Assembly: GCA_036898135.1 (NCBI GenBank)
Contig: CM072511.1
Location: 38,765,830-38,829,829, forward strand
Reading direction: 5' to 3'
Origin: Oncomelania hupensis
Lineage: Eukaryota; Mollusca; Gastropoda; Littorinimorpha; Pomatiopsidae
DNA length: 64,000 nucleotides
Positions 49,038 to 59,499 of the stretch are shown here, one piece after another; the first letter of the stretch is position 1; each line of letters starts with the position of its first letter. Under the pieces are notes generated by a model that made no database searches, had not been told where the DNA came from, and saw only the letters and a list, made by a program, of their open reading frames with translations. A program made the translations under genes and the position numbers.

Positions 49038-49554
49038 CAGGGATGTCGTTTGGGTCGGATCTTCGGCTTTTAGCCGAAATTTTTATTAAAAAGCCGATAA
49101 ACTATCCGTAACGTCGGCTCGCCGAGCCGAAGTTTTCACGGGTGAATCGGCTCAATTTTGTCCATTTTTGCGATATTCCTGTGTTGTACGGTTGCAGTTT
49201 AGGTGAGGATTCCATAATTACTAAGGTTAAACCCAGAAACTCTGACAGTATTGTAGTCTGTCAAGGGACAGTCTAAACTTTTTATGGTTTTTGTGTGTCT
49301 AAAATTTAAGAAAATAAAATTTCTTTTCAATGTTCTTATTATACTCTTAAAATCAAATTTTATTACAAAGATATGCATCCACAGAACACCTTTAATACAT
49401 GGAGGTGGAGGGTGCACGTTAACGTAGTGAATCTAGTCAAAAAACATGTGAGACTGCTTTGGAAGAGAGAGCCGAAACTTTCTGTAAAAAGCCGAAAGTT
49501 TCACGGCTGTTTCGGCCAAATCGCCGAAGAAAAAATTTCCTAGCAACATCCCTG
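49038..49554. mobile_element. hAT-like MITE with CAGGGATGT ends in the U1 duplicate
   Basis: It starts CAGGGATGTCG and ends with the inverted ACATCCCTG. TGTTC flanks it on both sides (49033-49037, 49555-49559), a 5-bp duplication. GCCGAAA/TTTCGGC motifs repeat near both ends. The empty site is visible in the paralogous sequence near 50485-50500. Confidence 0.8.
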
Positions 49555-49818
49555 TGTTCAAACATGTTTAGGAACAAAATGCAGCATCTTATTTTTAACC
49601 TCAGGAAGATAAACATGATATTCAATGTTATGCTGTAACAAACTTAATGAATACAAAATCATATGCACATGTTCTTACCATGTAGATTTGAAATGAGAGT
49701 TTTAAGTGGACGAAATTATACCAACAATTTTTTTTTTTTTTTGGTCCCGTATGTACGCATTGTGTCCGGGGACGTTAATTTACATAAGCATAGCAAGCAA
49801 GCAACCAACATTGAAAAC

Positions 49819-49971
49819 ATACTTACCTGGCACGGGAGTCACCTTGATCACCAAAGGGGTACTCCCAGGGCGAGCCTTGTCCATTGCACAACGGACGGGT
49901 TGACCTCTGCGAGCGCCTCAAATGAAGGTGGCTCGAGTGCGTAAGAGGGACTGCGTTCGCACTATCCCCTG
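49819..49971 (+). pseudogene. U1 snRNA pseudogene, Sm site deleted
   Basis: It begins ATACTTACCTGGCACGGGAG (the 5'-splice-site-binding end of U1) and ends GCACTATCCCCTG. It lacks 11 bases including the Sm-binding ATTTGTG present in the copy at 50667. The distance from the conserved upstream block to the RNA start is about 83 bp longer than in the intact copy. Without the Sm site the RNA could not assemble an Sm ring. Confidence 0.85.
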
Positions 49972-50139
49972 ATAAACTAATTTTAATGAATGGTTTAAAC
50001 TAATTAGTCATAAATTCCAACCTATACTGCAACTTTTCAATGGCTAGGACAGGTGAGTCAAGATATATTTATTATTATCATTATTGTTATTATTATTAAC
50101 TCCGGAACGATAGCTGCAAAGCAATTTTTTTGTTCTAAA

Positions 50140-50142
<3 letters not shown>

Positions 50143-50187
<45 letters not shown>
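50143..50187. repeat. (AAT)n microsatellite
   Basis: About 15 AAT units between the two U1 copies. Confidence 0.9.
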
Positions 50188-50188
<1 letters not shown>

Positions 50189-50605
50189 GAATTTATATAG
50201 CGTTTTTTTTTTCCTTATGACATCAGTTCAAAGCTCAGTTCTCACGCATTTATACGTTAACATCAAAACACATACGAAAACAAATGAAACAAAAACGAGA
50301 CACTAATAAATTATGCAAAGACAGATGAAAAAAACTAAAAGGTACGTCAAAGCCAAATAACTCCACGCATCTGTAGGCCTACCAGCTTGCATAGCATTTC
50401 CACTCAAGGGAAATAATCAGGGTTAATAACTAAAGCTAAACATTTTCTACAGATATACTCAAAAATAAACAAGTTCTATAAGGTGATGTTCCAACATATT
50501 TAGGAACAAAATTCTATATTTTATTTTTAATCTAATATGTACAACCACCACATTCGTTGTTATCTTCTCACAAATTTAAAAAGTACAATATTATATGCAC
50601 GTGTT

Positions 50606-50632
50606 TTTACCATGTAGTTTTAAAGTGGGAGT
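50606..50632 (+). promoter_or_regulatory. Candidate PSE of the U1 gene
   Basis: The block TACCATGTAGTTTTAAAGTG lies 35-60 bp before the U1 start, where snRNA genes carry their proximal sequence element. It is conserved in the paralogous copy at 49677-49703. Confidence 0.5.
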
Positions 50633-50666
50633 TTTAAGTGGACGAAATTAAACTCAAATTTAGAGC

Positions 50667-50829
50667 ATACTTACCTGGCACGGGAGAAACCTTGATCAAC
50701 AAGGGGGTACTCCCAGGGCGAGGCTTGTCCATTGCACTCCGGACGGTTGACCCCTGCGATCGCCTCAAATGCAGGTGACTCGAGTGCGTAATTTGTGCGT
50801 AAGGGGGACTGCGTTCGCGCTATCCCCTG
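50667..50829 (+). ncRNA. U1: U1 spliceosomal snRNA
   Basis: The 163-nt sequence starts ATACTTACCTGGCACGGGAG, has CTCCCAGGGCGAGGC and CCATTGCACTCCGG as in known U1 (stem-loops I and II), an Sm site within GCGTAATTTGTGC, and the terminal stem-loop GACTGCGTTCGCGCTATCCC. Length and order match metazoan U1 (about 164 nt). It pairs with 5' splice sites in the spliceosome. The 3' box was not clearly seen. Confidence 0.92.
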
Positions 50830-50904
50830 CTAAATTAATTTTATGGAACGTTAATTAAAACTGTAGTCACAACAGAGCAGAATTATAATTTGCGACAAAT
50901 ACCT

Positions 50905-51306
50905 GCAGCATCAAAAACATCTACGTCTTGTGTTTGTAGATTTCAAGAAAGCGTTTAACCGAGTCTGGCACGCTGCTCTGTGGACAACCATCAGATGTAA
51001 AACATCAGTCCTAACATTATTGAACTCATCAAAAGCCTGTATGACAAGGCTACCAGTGCAGTCCTCCACAACAGTGCCCTCGGCGTGCTTCAGGAATGCA
51101 CACTCTCTCCAACACTCTTTACCATCTTCCTGGTGGTGAGGAGCAAGAATAGCTGGACCTGGGAGGACAACATTCGAGAATGGACTGGCTTGACTCTAAG
51201 CGAAGCCATGAAGGTTGCTGAGGACAGAAAAAAGATGGAGTATACTGCATGGTTAAATGATCATCTGTGGTGCCCCAACGACCTTCGAGTTACGGGATAG
51301 GATAGG
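50905..51306 (+). pseudogene. LINE with internal deletion, ending in the GGATA tail
   Basis: It encodes FVDFKKAFNRVWHAALWTTI and, after frame breaks, the block GVLQECTLSPTLFTIFLVV, then jumps directly to the C-terminal [20 protein letters not shown] and NDHLWCPNDLRVTG before TAG within GGGATAGGATAGG. About 1 kb of the polymerase is missing. Confidence 0.8.
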
Positions 51307-51603
51307 AATTCTTAAGATAAGCAAAGAATATTTTTGACTAAAAAGTCAAATTTGGTGTGATGGACTGACCTATTTATTGACTGACAACCGGATTGCTACA
51401 GAAGGATGCCCATTTTTAGGAGTACCTGTGTACCAAAAGTTAATAAAATTGTTTCAGTCAATTCTTGAGATATTGAGTAAAATGTGTTTAGCAACAGAAT
51501 GACTCCAGTGACCTTGACAGGAGAGATAGACAATTGGTCGTTATGATTCTCCCACCCCAACATCACTCACACATCTCCCCCGCCCCTCCCCACTTGACAA
51601 TTT

Positions 51604-52020
51604 TTAAGATTGTTTCCCTTGTTTCCTAGTGTTTATACCAGTTGAACCTATTATTTTATTACTAGTTATAATTGGATTTTTTTGTTGTTGAACATTTTCA
51701 TATAGATTTCACATATCTGTGTTTCAGCACATTTGGGGAGAGAGGGGTGGTGCATCCCTTTAAATAGGAAAAAAAAAGGATAAGATAATCGTAAATAGAA
51801 AACAAGGGAAATATAATCGTTTAAGCATGAAGTCTGTTTAAGATTGTTTCCCTTGTTTCCTAGTGTTTATACCAGTTGAACCTTATTTCCTAGTGTTTAT
51901 ACCAGTTGAACCTATTAATTTATTACTAGTTATAATTGGATTTTTTTGTTGTTGAACATTTTCATTTAGATTTCACATATCTGTGTTTCAACACATTTGG
52001 GGAGACAGGGGTGGTGCAAG
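51604..52020 (+). repeat. Tandem duplication, about 235-bp spacing
   Basis: The block starting AAGATTGTTTCCCTTGTTTC and ending near GGGGTGGTGCA occurs at about 51606-51750 and 51840-52018. The second copy has an additional 28-bp internal duplication around TAGTGTTTATACCAGTTGAA. Confidence 0.85.
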
Positions 52021-52941
52021 AGAAAAGAATTTGTGAACAAGTTTTATTTAAATACTTGAATGAACAATTGTTTTAAATATACTACTCAAAATAATTGAAG
52101 GGCCACTCTCATATTTCATTTAGTTTAATTATTTTTTGCTGCTATCAATAATATCGCTTATATTGCTTATTTCAAAACTTATCCTGTACAGAAACATTCA
52201 AGACAATCTTATTCTGACAAGTAATCACATGTGTGAGTTTTGAACTTTCTGCACTGAGTTGAAAAACAAACCCAATTTTTACAAAAAAATGACCCTAATT
52301 TACTGTTGTCTTGCTAATAAAGCAACATTTTCAACATTAAAAAGTGATTTGCACGCGAAATGCATTTTCTGAGTTCAGTTCAACAATCGGCGCTTTTTTC
52401 TGGGTATAAATGGCAGCGCTTTTGCTGCTTTTCTAACCATGCCCCCAAGGCGACGATTGACTGATGCGGATAGAGGCAGAGCTATTGCATGGCTTCAGGA
52501 AGGGGTGGGCGTGAGAGAAGTTGGCAGGCAGCTGGGAGTGTCCCACTCCGTTGTCCAAAGGCTGCGGGAGCGCTTTAACAACACTGGAAGCGTCCAAGAA
52601 CCAAGAAGGTCCGGACGCCCCCGCGTTACGACTGTAAAACAAGACCATTTCATCACCCTGTCAGCTCTGAGGATGAGGTCCGCTACAGCAAACACCATCA
52701 GAAGACAGCTTCACGCAGCCAGCAATGTTAACGTCAGCGACCAGACAATTTGCAACCGTCTACACGAGGCAAATCTGCGATCAAGACGACCAGCAGTACG
52801 GCCTTTGCTCACCCCAGCTCACCGTGCAGCGCGTTTGGCCTGGGCCCGGTGTCATTTGGTGTGGACTAGGCAACATTGGTCAAGGGTGCTCTTTACAGAC
52901 GAGACGCAGAGATCGATCGGGTCAAGTGAATGTTTGGAGGC

Positions 52942-53647
52942 TTGATTGATTGATTGATTTATTGTTGCTTTAGGTCCAGCGGACTCTTCTGAGCCAAATC
53001 AGGACCGGACAACCCCCGATCCGCATAAAAGATCTGCCGAAACAACCCCAGTGGGAAAATTGAATGCCCTCCACCGGCCAGTCACTTTACAATAAAGACA
53101 TCCCACGCGGGGGATGGCTGAGGGTTGACCTCAACTACGCGAACCCCCGGTTACAAAAACAAAATAGAATACAAACATCATTATAAATCATCAACAAAAC
53201 ACATACATATAAAATGCCTATAGTGCTAAATAGTACAATCATAGGAAGCCCTAGTGACCACCCGGCAGAAAGCGTCCTACACTCCCAAGCTGATCCAACA
53301 GACCTCATACACAAACAAGGAGTCTTGTCCAGGAAGAGTTTTCAAGAAAAAAGGTAGGTCATTGATCTAGCGAAGAAGAAGATAGTATAGCAGAGTGAAG
53401 GACAGAGCAGGAATAGGAAAGAGTAAATGAGGAAGACAGCGACAGTGGGAATTTAAAGCACTAAATTTCCATAAAGTGGGGATACTATTTATACTGAAAA
53501 CCCCCGGCACTCCAACGGGGGTACTGTTGCCGCAGTGAATCTGTCTTGCCTATAAAGGAAAGACAGGTTTTCAACTGTGGCTTTCACTGTTCCCTTTATA
53601 GGTTTGAACAATCTACAGTGGCAAGATTGCTCATGACCCCAAGGGGT
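52942..53647 (-). mobile_element. Retroposon RP1, long 706-bp form
   Basis: TGTTTGGAGGC flanks it (52931-52941 and 53648-53658), an 11-bp duplication. On the minus strand it starts CCCCTTGGGGTCATGAGC, has TATAAATAG, and ends GCAACAATAAATCAATCAAT-type tail repeats. It carries the small reading frame at 53135-53308. Long variable duplication plus a repeat tail indicates target-primed reverse transcription. Confidence 0.85.
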
Positions 53648-53667
53648 TGTTTGGAGGCGTCCACGGG

Positions 53668-53872
53668 CACGGCTGTTCATAAGCGGTACTTTCAGGCTGT
53701 GGCTAAAAATAACCCTTGTGCTGTCCCTTATCGCTGGCTGAACTGCTTATAGCTAGATCCGAGACACTGGCTGTGCATAGGTTTTTAAGGGCATGGCCTG
53801 CTGGTGTGGCTAAAAATAGCTTTCAGCTGGTGGCTGAAAGTTTACTTTCAGTGAAGGAAGTTTCAGCCGTGC
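53668..53872. mobile_element. Short MITE, about 205 bp, in the Tc1 transposase
   Basis: CACGGCTG near the left edge is inverted as CAGCCGTG at the right. Removing it rejoins the Tc1 sequence across RVNVWRRPR and GERFADA-like coding. GTGGCTAAAAATA motifs repeat inside. The exact ends are uncertain by a few bases. Confidence 0.55.
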
Positions 53873-54221
53873 GCGGGAGCGTTTTGCTGATGCGACGGTG
53901 CATGAGCATGACCGCTTTGGTGGTGGATCTTTCATAATGTGGGGTGGCGTCGCATTAAACTTCAGAACACCCCATGCTCCAAATTCATGGCAAATTAAAC
54001 GGTATTGGCTACAGGGATGACGTCCTACAACCTAGGGTTCTCCCAGCTCTGCGGGCCATTGGGGAAGGTGCCATACTACAGGACGATAATGCCAGACCCC
54101 ACCGAGCCCGTATCGTCAGTGACTTCCTGCAGCAACAGCACGTCATAAGGATGGATTGGCCGGCTCGATCACCCGATTTGAACCCCATAGAACATCTGTG
54201 AAATGTCTTGGGTCGACAGAC

Positions 54222-54926
54222 TTTTTGATTGTTTGATTGATTGATTGTTGCTTTAGATCCAGCGGACTCTTCCGAGCCAAATCAGGACCGGACAACCCCC
54301 GATCCGCATAAAAGATCTGCTGAAACAACCCTAGTGGGAAAACTGAATGCCCTCCACCGGCCAGTCACTTTACAATAAAGACATCCCACACAGGGGACGG
54401 CTGAGGCTTTACCCCAACTACTCGAACCCCCGGTTACAAAAACAAAATAGAATACAAACATCATTATAAATTGTCAACTAAACACATACATATAAAATGC
54501 CTATAGTGCTAAATAATAACATCAAAGGAAGCCCTAGTGACCACCCGGCAGAAAGCGTCCAATACTCCCAAGCTGATCCAACAGACCTCATACACAAACA
54601 AAGAGTCTTGTCCAAGAAGAGTTTTCAAGAAAAAAGGTAGGTCATTGATCTAGCGTAGAAGAAGATAGTATAGCAGAGTGATAGGACAGATCAGGAATGG
54701 GAAAGAGCAAATGAGGAAGACAGCGACAGTGGGAATTTAAAGCACTAAATTTCCAGAAAGTGGGGATACTATTTATACTGAAACCCCCGGCACTCCAACG
54801 GGGTTGTTGCCGCAGTGAATCGGTCATGCCTATAAAGGAAAGAAAGCTTTTCAACTGGGGCTTTCACTTTTCCCTTTATGGTTAGAACAATCTACAGTGG
54901 CAAGATTGCTCATGACCCCAAGGGGG
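54222..54926 (-). mobile_element. Retroposon RP1, long 705-bp form, second Tc1 insertion
   Basis: GGTCGACAGAC flanks it (54211-54221 and 54927-54937), again 11 bp. It is closely similar to the copy at 52942, with the same start and a TTGATTGATTG tail. The small reading frame is open here too, apart from the end. Confidence 0.85.
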
Positions 54927-55322
54927 GGTCGACAGACACAGGCAAACCTCCCTCTAGGAGCTAACCTTGAAGTTCTGGCCCAAGTTCTCCAGCAAGAGTG
55001 GTTGGCCATCCCAGGAAACATCCTCCATAACCTGATACGGTCCATGAGACAACGATGCCAAGACTGCATTGATGCAAACGGTGGCCACACCCAATACTGA
55101 CTCTATAGATTTTTGGTTTCTAAAGTTTTGATTTTGTAAAGGAGGGGTATATCCAGTTAAATTGAATTTACTCGAATTTTAAGCGACTGATGTCTAAAAT
55201 CTTTTTTGTTATTGATGCAGAAATGATTGCAATAAAATATGATGAATAAATTGAATTCGTGTTTCCGATTTAAAGAGAGACCCATATGTCCAAGTGGCCC
55301 TTGTATTATTTTGAGTAGTATA

Positions 55323-55858
55323 CTTTATTTTACAGACTACTTTCATTTTTTTAGTTGTTGTTATGTGTGTGATGATGAATATGTGAACACAAACACACAC
55401 CCACAAGACAATATAAGAGACATAAGATATTTATTTTTCAAAATAATCAATGTAAAAGTGTTTTTCCCTATGCATTCATAGTAAAAGCAAATTAAAGCTC
55501 TCCTCCCCCTTACACACACACACACACTTGAATAATCAGAATTGGCACTGGGTGCATACATAAAACTGCAAGCTCCACCTAATATACAGAACTACTATCA
55601 GATAAATTACACAACAGAAGCATCACTTGACATGATGATATTGAGAGACATGAAAACAATCATATTTACACAAAATGCATAACAGTTTTTTTGTTTCCAA
55701 ATAGACATAGGCATAGGTTGCGTTCTGTGGTCACTCTGGTAAATTCAGGTAAATTTAAAGACATGAAAATAGTTTAAACAAAGTGCTTAATAATACAACA
55801 TCAAGCAGTAAATTCCTGCTCCCTCCCCCTCTCTAGTACACTGAGACAATTTTAAAAA
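55323..55858. other. Unassigned stretch
   Basis: A short CA repeat lies near 55513-55527. Nothing else was recognised. Confidence 0.4.
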
Positions 55859-55869
55859 GAAATGAATTG

Positions 55870-56864
55870 CATTACATTACATTACATAATTGTTGCTTTA
55901 GGTCCAGCAGACTCTTCCGAGCCAAATCAGGACCGGACAACCCCCAATCCGCATAAAAGATCTGCTGAAACAACCCTAGTGGGAAAACTGAATGCCCTCC
56001 AAAGCCAGTCACTTTACAATAAAGACATCCCACGCAGGGGACGCTGAGACTGCACTCTAATTTATCGAAACCCCGTTTACAAAAACAAAATAGAATACAA
56101 GCATCATTATAAATTATCAACAAAACATATACATATAAAATGCGCGCCTACATTGCTAAATAATAACATCATAGGAAGCCCTAGTGACCACCTTAGGTGA
56201 CTGGTCTAGCGAAGAAGAAGATAGTTTAGCAGATAGATAGAACAGAGCAGGACTGAGAAAGAGCAAATGAGAAGGAACAGCAACATTACATTACATTACA
56301 TTATTATTGCTTTAGGTCCAGCGGACTCTTCCGAGCCAAATCAGGACCGGACAACCCCTGATCCGCATAAAAGATCTGCTGAAACAACCCTAGTGGTAAA
56401 ACCGAAAGCTCTCCACCAGCCAGTCACTTTACAATAAAGACATCCCACGCAGGGGACGGCTGAGGCTTCACCCCAAGTTATCGAACCCCCGTTTACAAAA
56501 ACAAAATAGAATACAAACATCATTATAAATTATCAACAAAACACATACATATAAAATGCCTACATTGCTAAATAATAACATCATAGGAAGCCCTAGTGGC
56601 CACCTGGCAGAAAGCGTCCAATATTCCCAAGCTGATCCAACAGACCTCATACACAAATAAGGAGTCTTGTCCTGAAGAGTTTTCAAGAAAAAAGGTAGGA
56701 GACTGGGCTAGTGAAGAAGATGATAGTATAGCAGATTGATAGAACAGAGCAGGAATGAGAAAGAGCAAATGAGAAAGACAGCGACAGTGGGAATTTAAAG
56801 CACTAAATTTCCAGAAAGTGGGGATACTATTTATACTGAAACCCCCGGCACCCCAACGGGGGTA
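55870..56864 (-). mobile_element. Dimeric RP1 insertion
   Basis: One 11-bp duplication, GAAATGAATTG (55859-55869 and 56865-56875), encloses two RP1 units in the same orientation. The unit at 56285-56864 is a 580-bp short form. The unit at 55870-56284 has an internal deletion and lacks its 5' end. Each has its own ATTAC-repeat tail. A single duplication around both suggests one insertion event or an insertion that removed the rest of the first unit. Confidence 0.8.
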
Positions 56865-56984
56865 GAAATGAATTGAGTAATTGAGCTGCCTTGAGCAGCT
56901 GTAAAAGAAGGATTACATAATTTCAAGAAATAATACTACCGAGGGGAATTTAAACAAATGGTTGTGAGAGGAAGAGTGAATTGT

Positions 56985-56988
56985 ATAC

Positions 56989-57020
<32 letters not shown>

Positions 57021-57030
57021 AATATATATT
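56985..57030. repeat. (TA)n microsatellite
   Basis: Alternating TA with brief interruptions. Confidence 0.9.
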
Positions 57031-58896
57031 TTTTTTAAAATAAACATTTATTTAACTTCACACACAAAATCATATTATTTCAATAAAAACAAAAACATCA
57101 CTCCCTAGCCCTTACATCACTACCCTCACACACATCAGACTTCTGTGATACAAAGTTTTACAGTTAAAAAATAAGCTTACTATATTTGTAACAGCAGAAA
57201 TATTGACGACAAAATGTAGTAAATTAGCTTAGCGCAAAATAGATATCATCGAATAAAACTTGACGTTAATTCACGAGTTACCTAAAGAGAAGCACACACA
57301 TATTAAATTAACTTTCTCCAGACAGTCACGCAGACAGACCTGACTAAACCAAGAATTTTAACTAGCTTACTTCGCCACTATGACCAGGGTCTCTGAAACA
57401 CTAAGTAGCCTAGGCTCCGCTTATCGCGAGTGAATCTATCCTACACTCTGCCGCTGACACTCCAATTCCAGGATAATTATACGTGTCTCATAAATAGGGC
57501 AGGTGAAAGAAATATTCAAATAAAACCGAATAATCCCGTAGGCTTATATGCGAGATTAACTAAAACGAGAGTTAAACGACTGGTCAGAAGACTAGGGAAC
57601 CCCTGCAGGTCCTTGGTGGCCCAACCTTAGCTAGTCAGTCGAATACGAAATACGAAGCTGGGAGGGTCAAACCAAGGAACAAACTGCAGTGCCCGCCTAT
57701 CTCCACCTCATCGAGAGAGTGCTAGAGACTACAAGACGGTTTCACATATCCCAGAGTCTAGAAGTAAGATAACACTAGTAGTTTTTATATGTGTATGTTT
57801 ATTTTATATTGATTGCCATGTATTAATAATATGTTCATGATACATATAGTTACAGAAACCAATTATTGTTTCTGAGACAGTATGCATGTGGATTGATGTA
57901 TCTTAGCCTTAAGATTCGGATCGAATTGTGCATATGGGAAACCTTGCAGGTGTCTGATGCTATAGACACTTTGCAGAGGAGACCGCACACTTATATCTAA
58001 CGAGAATATGTAGCCAGAGCTCCGACTTTTACAGGCCAGCTCTGGGACGGTTTGTGGGGACAAACGCATGACGCTTGCTTCCGTTGTACAGAAGGAGAAC
58101 AACCAAGATTCTACCTCTCCACGTCCGAACCTCGCAGCTACAAGACTCACCCGACTCACCAGGTTAACCTGAGAGGCAAGACCCCTCAGAAGGACTCCAT
58201 CACGCGCCCACGCGCCTTAGATAAGTCGCCCACAAATGCAAACTGAGTTCTACCCTCGAGAAAACCTAGACGACCACTAGATCATTTATTAAACTACGAA
58301 CATTCAAATCGTAGGATTGCGTAGCATAGGATGAAGAAGACCTGCTGACAAACTTTCCCAGCACATCGAACTCTTAGAATGATTAATTTACCTGTTTAAT
58401 GAAGTACATGTAAAAGTTGTGTTGAATATATAAAAAGGGAAATTACATACATACGACTGGTGTCATTCTAATCTATTTGTATTGTTGTGTAGCTATTAAT
58501 TTTCTTCTCTCAAGATATAATAATCTAGTCTTTTAATTAGTAATCAGCGTTTCTCAAATTGAGCCAAATGATACTAAAAAGCCCCAGAACAAATATAAAT
58601 TTTATGTGACCAAGCACAGTAATTTGTCTCTCACACCGCTCTGGAATTCTGGTAAAAGAACGGTCGATAGTGGTAGCCTAACGCCCCCGATCTATCAATA
58701 AGTCTTACCCCCTAGTAAGATAAACGTATCTTCCCAGAATATCATCACAATATTGATCTAGGAATACTATTTAAGTGGTTATGTCTTCTAAGCAGACCAC
58801 ACGCTACAAGACAATCCACTGTTCTCATTTACAGAAGGACATTCTGACAATAACAGTTTATCTCATTTATATGAAGAAAAAAATGACAATAACAAT
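57031..58896. other. Unassigned AT-rich stretch
   Basis: Only short, unconvincing reading frames were seen on both strands. No RNA gene or defined repeat was recognised. Confidence 0.4.
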
Positions 58897-59340
58897 TCAC
58901 ACATCACCAAAAAAGACTTTCCAAGTATTCCACATACTATTAAATTTCTCACTTTCTAATTTTAAGAATGCATTATACTTTTCAACTTTTTTTTTTTTTA
59001 ATAGATATTGTGTAAATGTACAAATTTGAGGTATCGCTTTGTTGTATTTACAGTTACAAATAAAGAATTTTGCTACAAGTATTACATATAGCAGGGTTGA
59101 GGAGGTTGTATAACTAGGGTCGTTACCAAACAAAACAAGCACCTCTGAAAATATGAATCTCTCGTTAATTATACAACAATCAACCAGCACCTCTCTGAAA
59201 GAATTACAAACGTGTGTCACATGCTTACATTCAAAAAACAAGTTTTGTGTATCTTCACGATGTTCTTTACAAAATGAACAAAGATCGTCTGCAGGCTGCA
59301 GAACTCTCCTCTGATCCGCGATTTTCCAAGGAAAATGGTT
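58897..59340 (-). pseudogene. L1/Tx1-like LINE ORF2 C-terminal fragment
   Basis: The minus strand encodes DDLCSFCKEHREDTQNLFFE then CKHV, the C-x2-C-H-C knuckle at the end of L1/Tx1-clade ORF2 proteins, followed by a helical tail (LLYVILVAKFFICNCKYNKA, EKYNAFLKLESEKF) and a stop. The upstream polymerase is missing and the frame shifts near a poly-A/T tract at 59370. Confidence 0.7.
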
Positions 59341-59499
59341 GCCGTCCCGAGAAAAAAAAATTGAAGTTCCGAGATTTTTTTTTTTTTTTTTTTGGGAGGG
59401 TAGCAATTTTTTTTCCCGATCTTTGCAAATTCGGTCACTGATCCACCTTATTTTGGCCGCCATTATGGTAATAGAAAAGAAACGCGCCGCCCGCAAATG

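Larger units (their letters stand above)
52439..55100 (+). pseudogene. Tc1 (DD34E) transposase, interrupted
   Basis: The start MPPRRRLTDADRGRAIAWLQ is followed by paired helix-turn-helix motifs (VREVGRQLGVSHSVVQRL, then VSDQTICNRLHEANLRSRRP). The catalytic residues are visible: D in VLFTDE, D in QDDNARPH and E in LNPIEHL, with 34 residues between the last two, which defines the Tc1 DD34E class. Pieces are 52439-52941, about 53658-53667, 53873-54221 and 54927-55100, ending GGHTQY and TGA. A TGA replaces a Trp codon at 54199, and there is one frame change near 52905. It cannot be functional. Confidence 0.9.
52080..55320 (+). mobile_element. Tc1-like transposon with nested insertions
   Basis: The ends TACTACTCAAAATAAT and the inverted ATTATTTTGAGTAGTA continue as GGGCCAC/GTGGCCC, with TA outside (52078-52079, 55321-55322). 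The original element without insertions would be about 1.6 kb, normal for Tc1. Three later insertions (52942-53647, about 53668-53872, 54222-54926) split its transposase. Confidence 0.9.
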
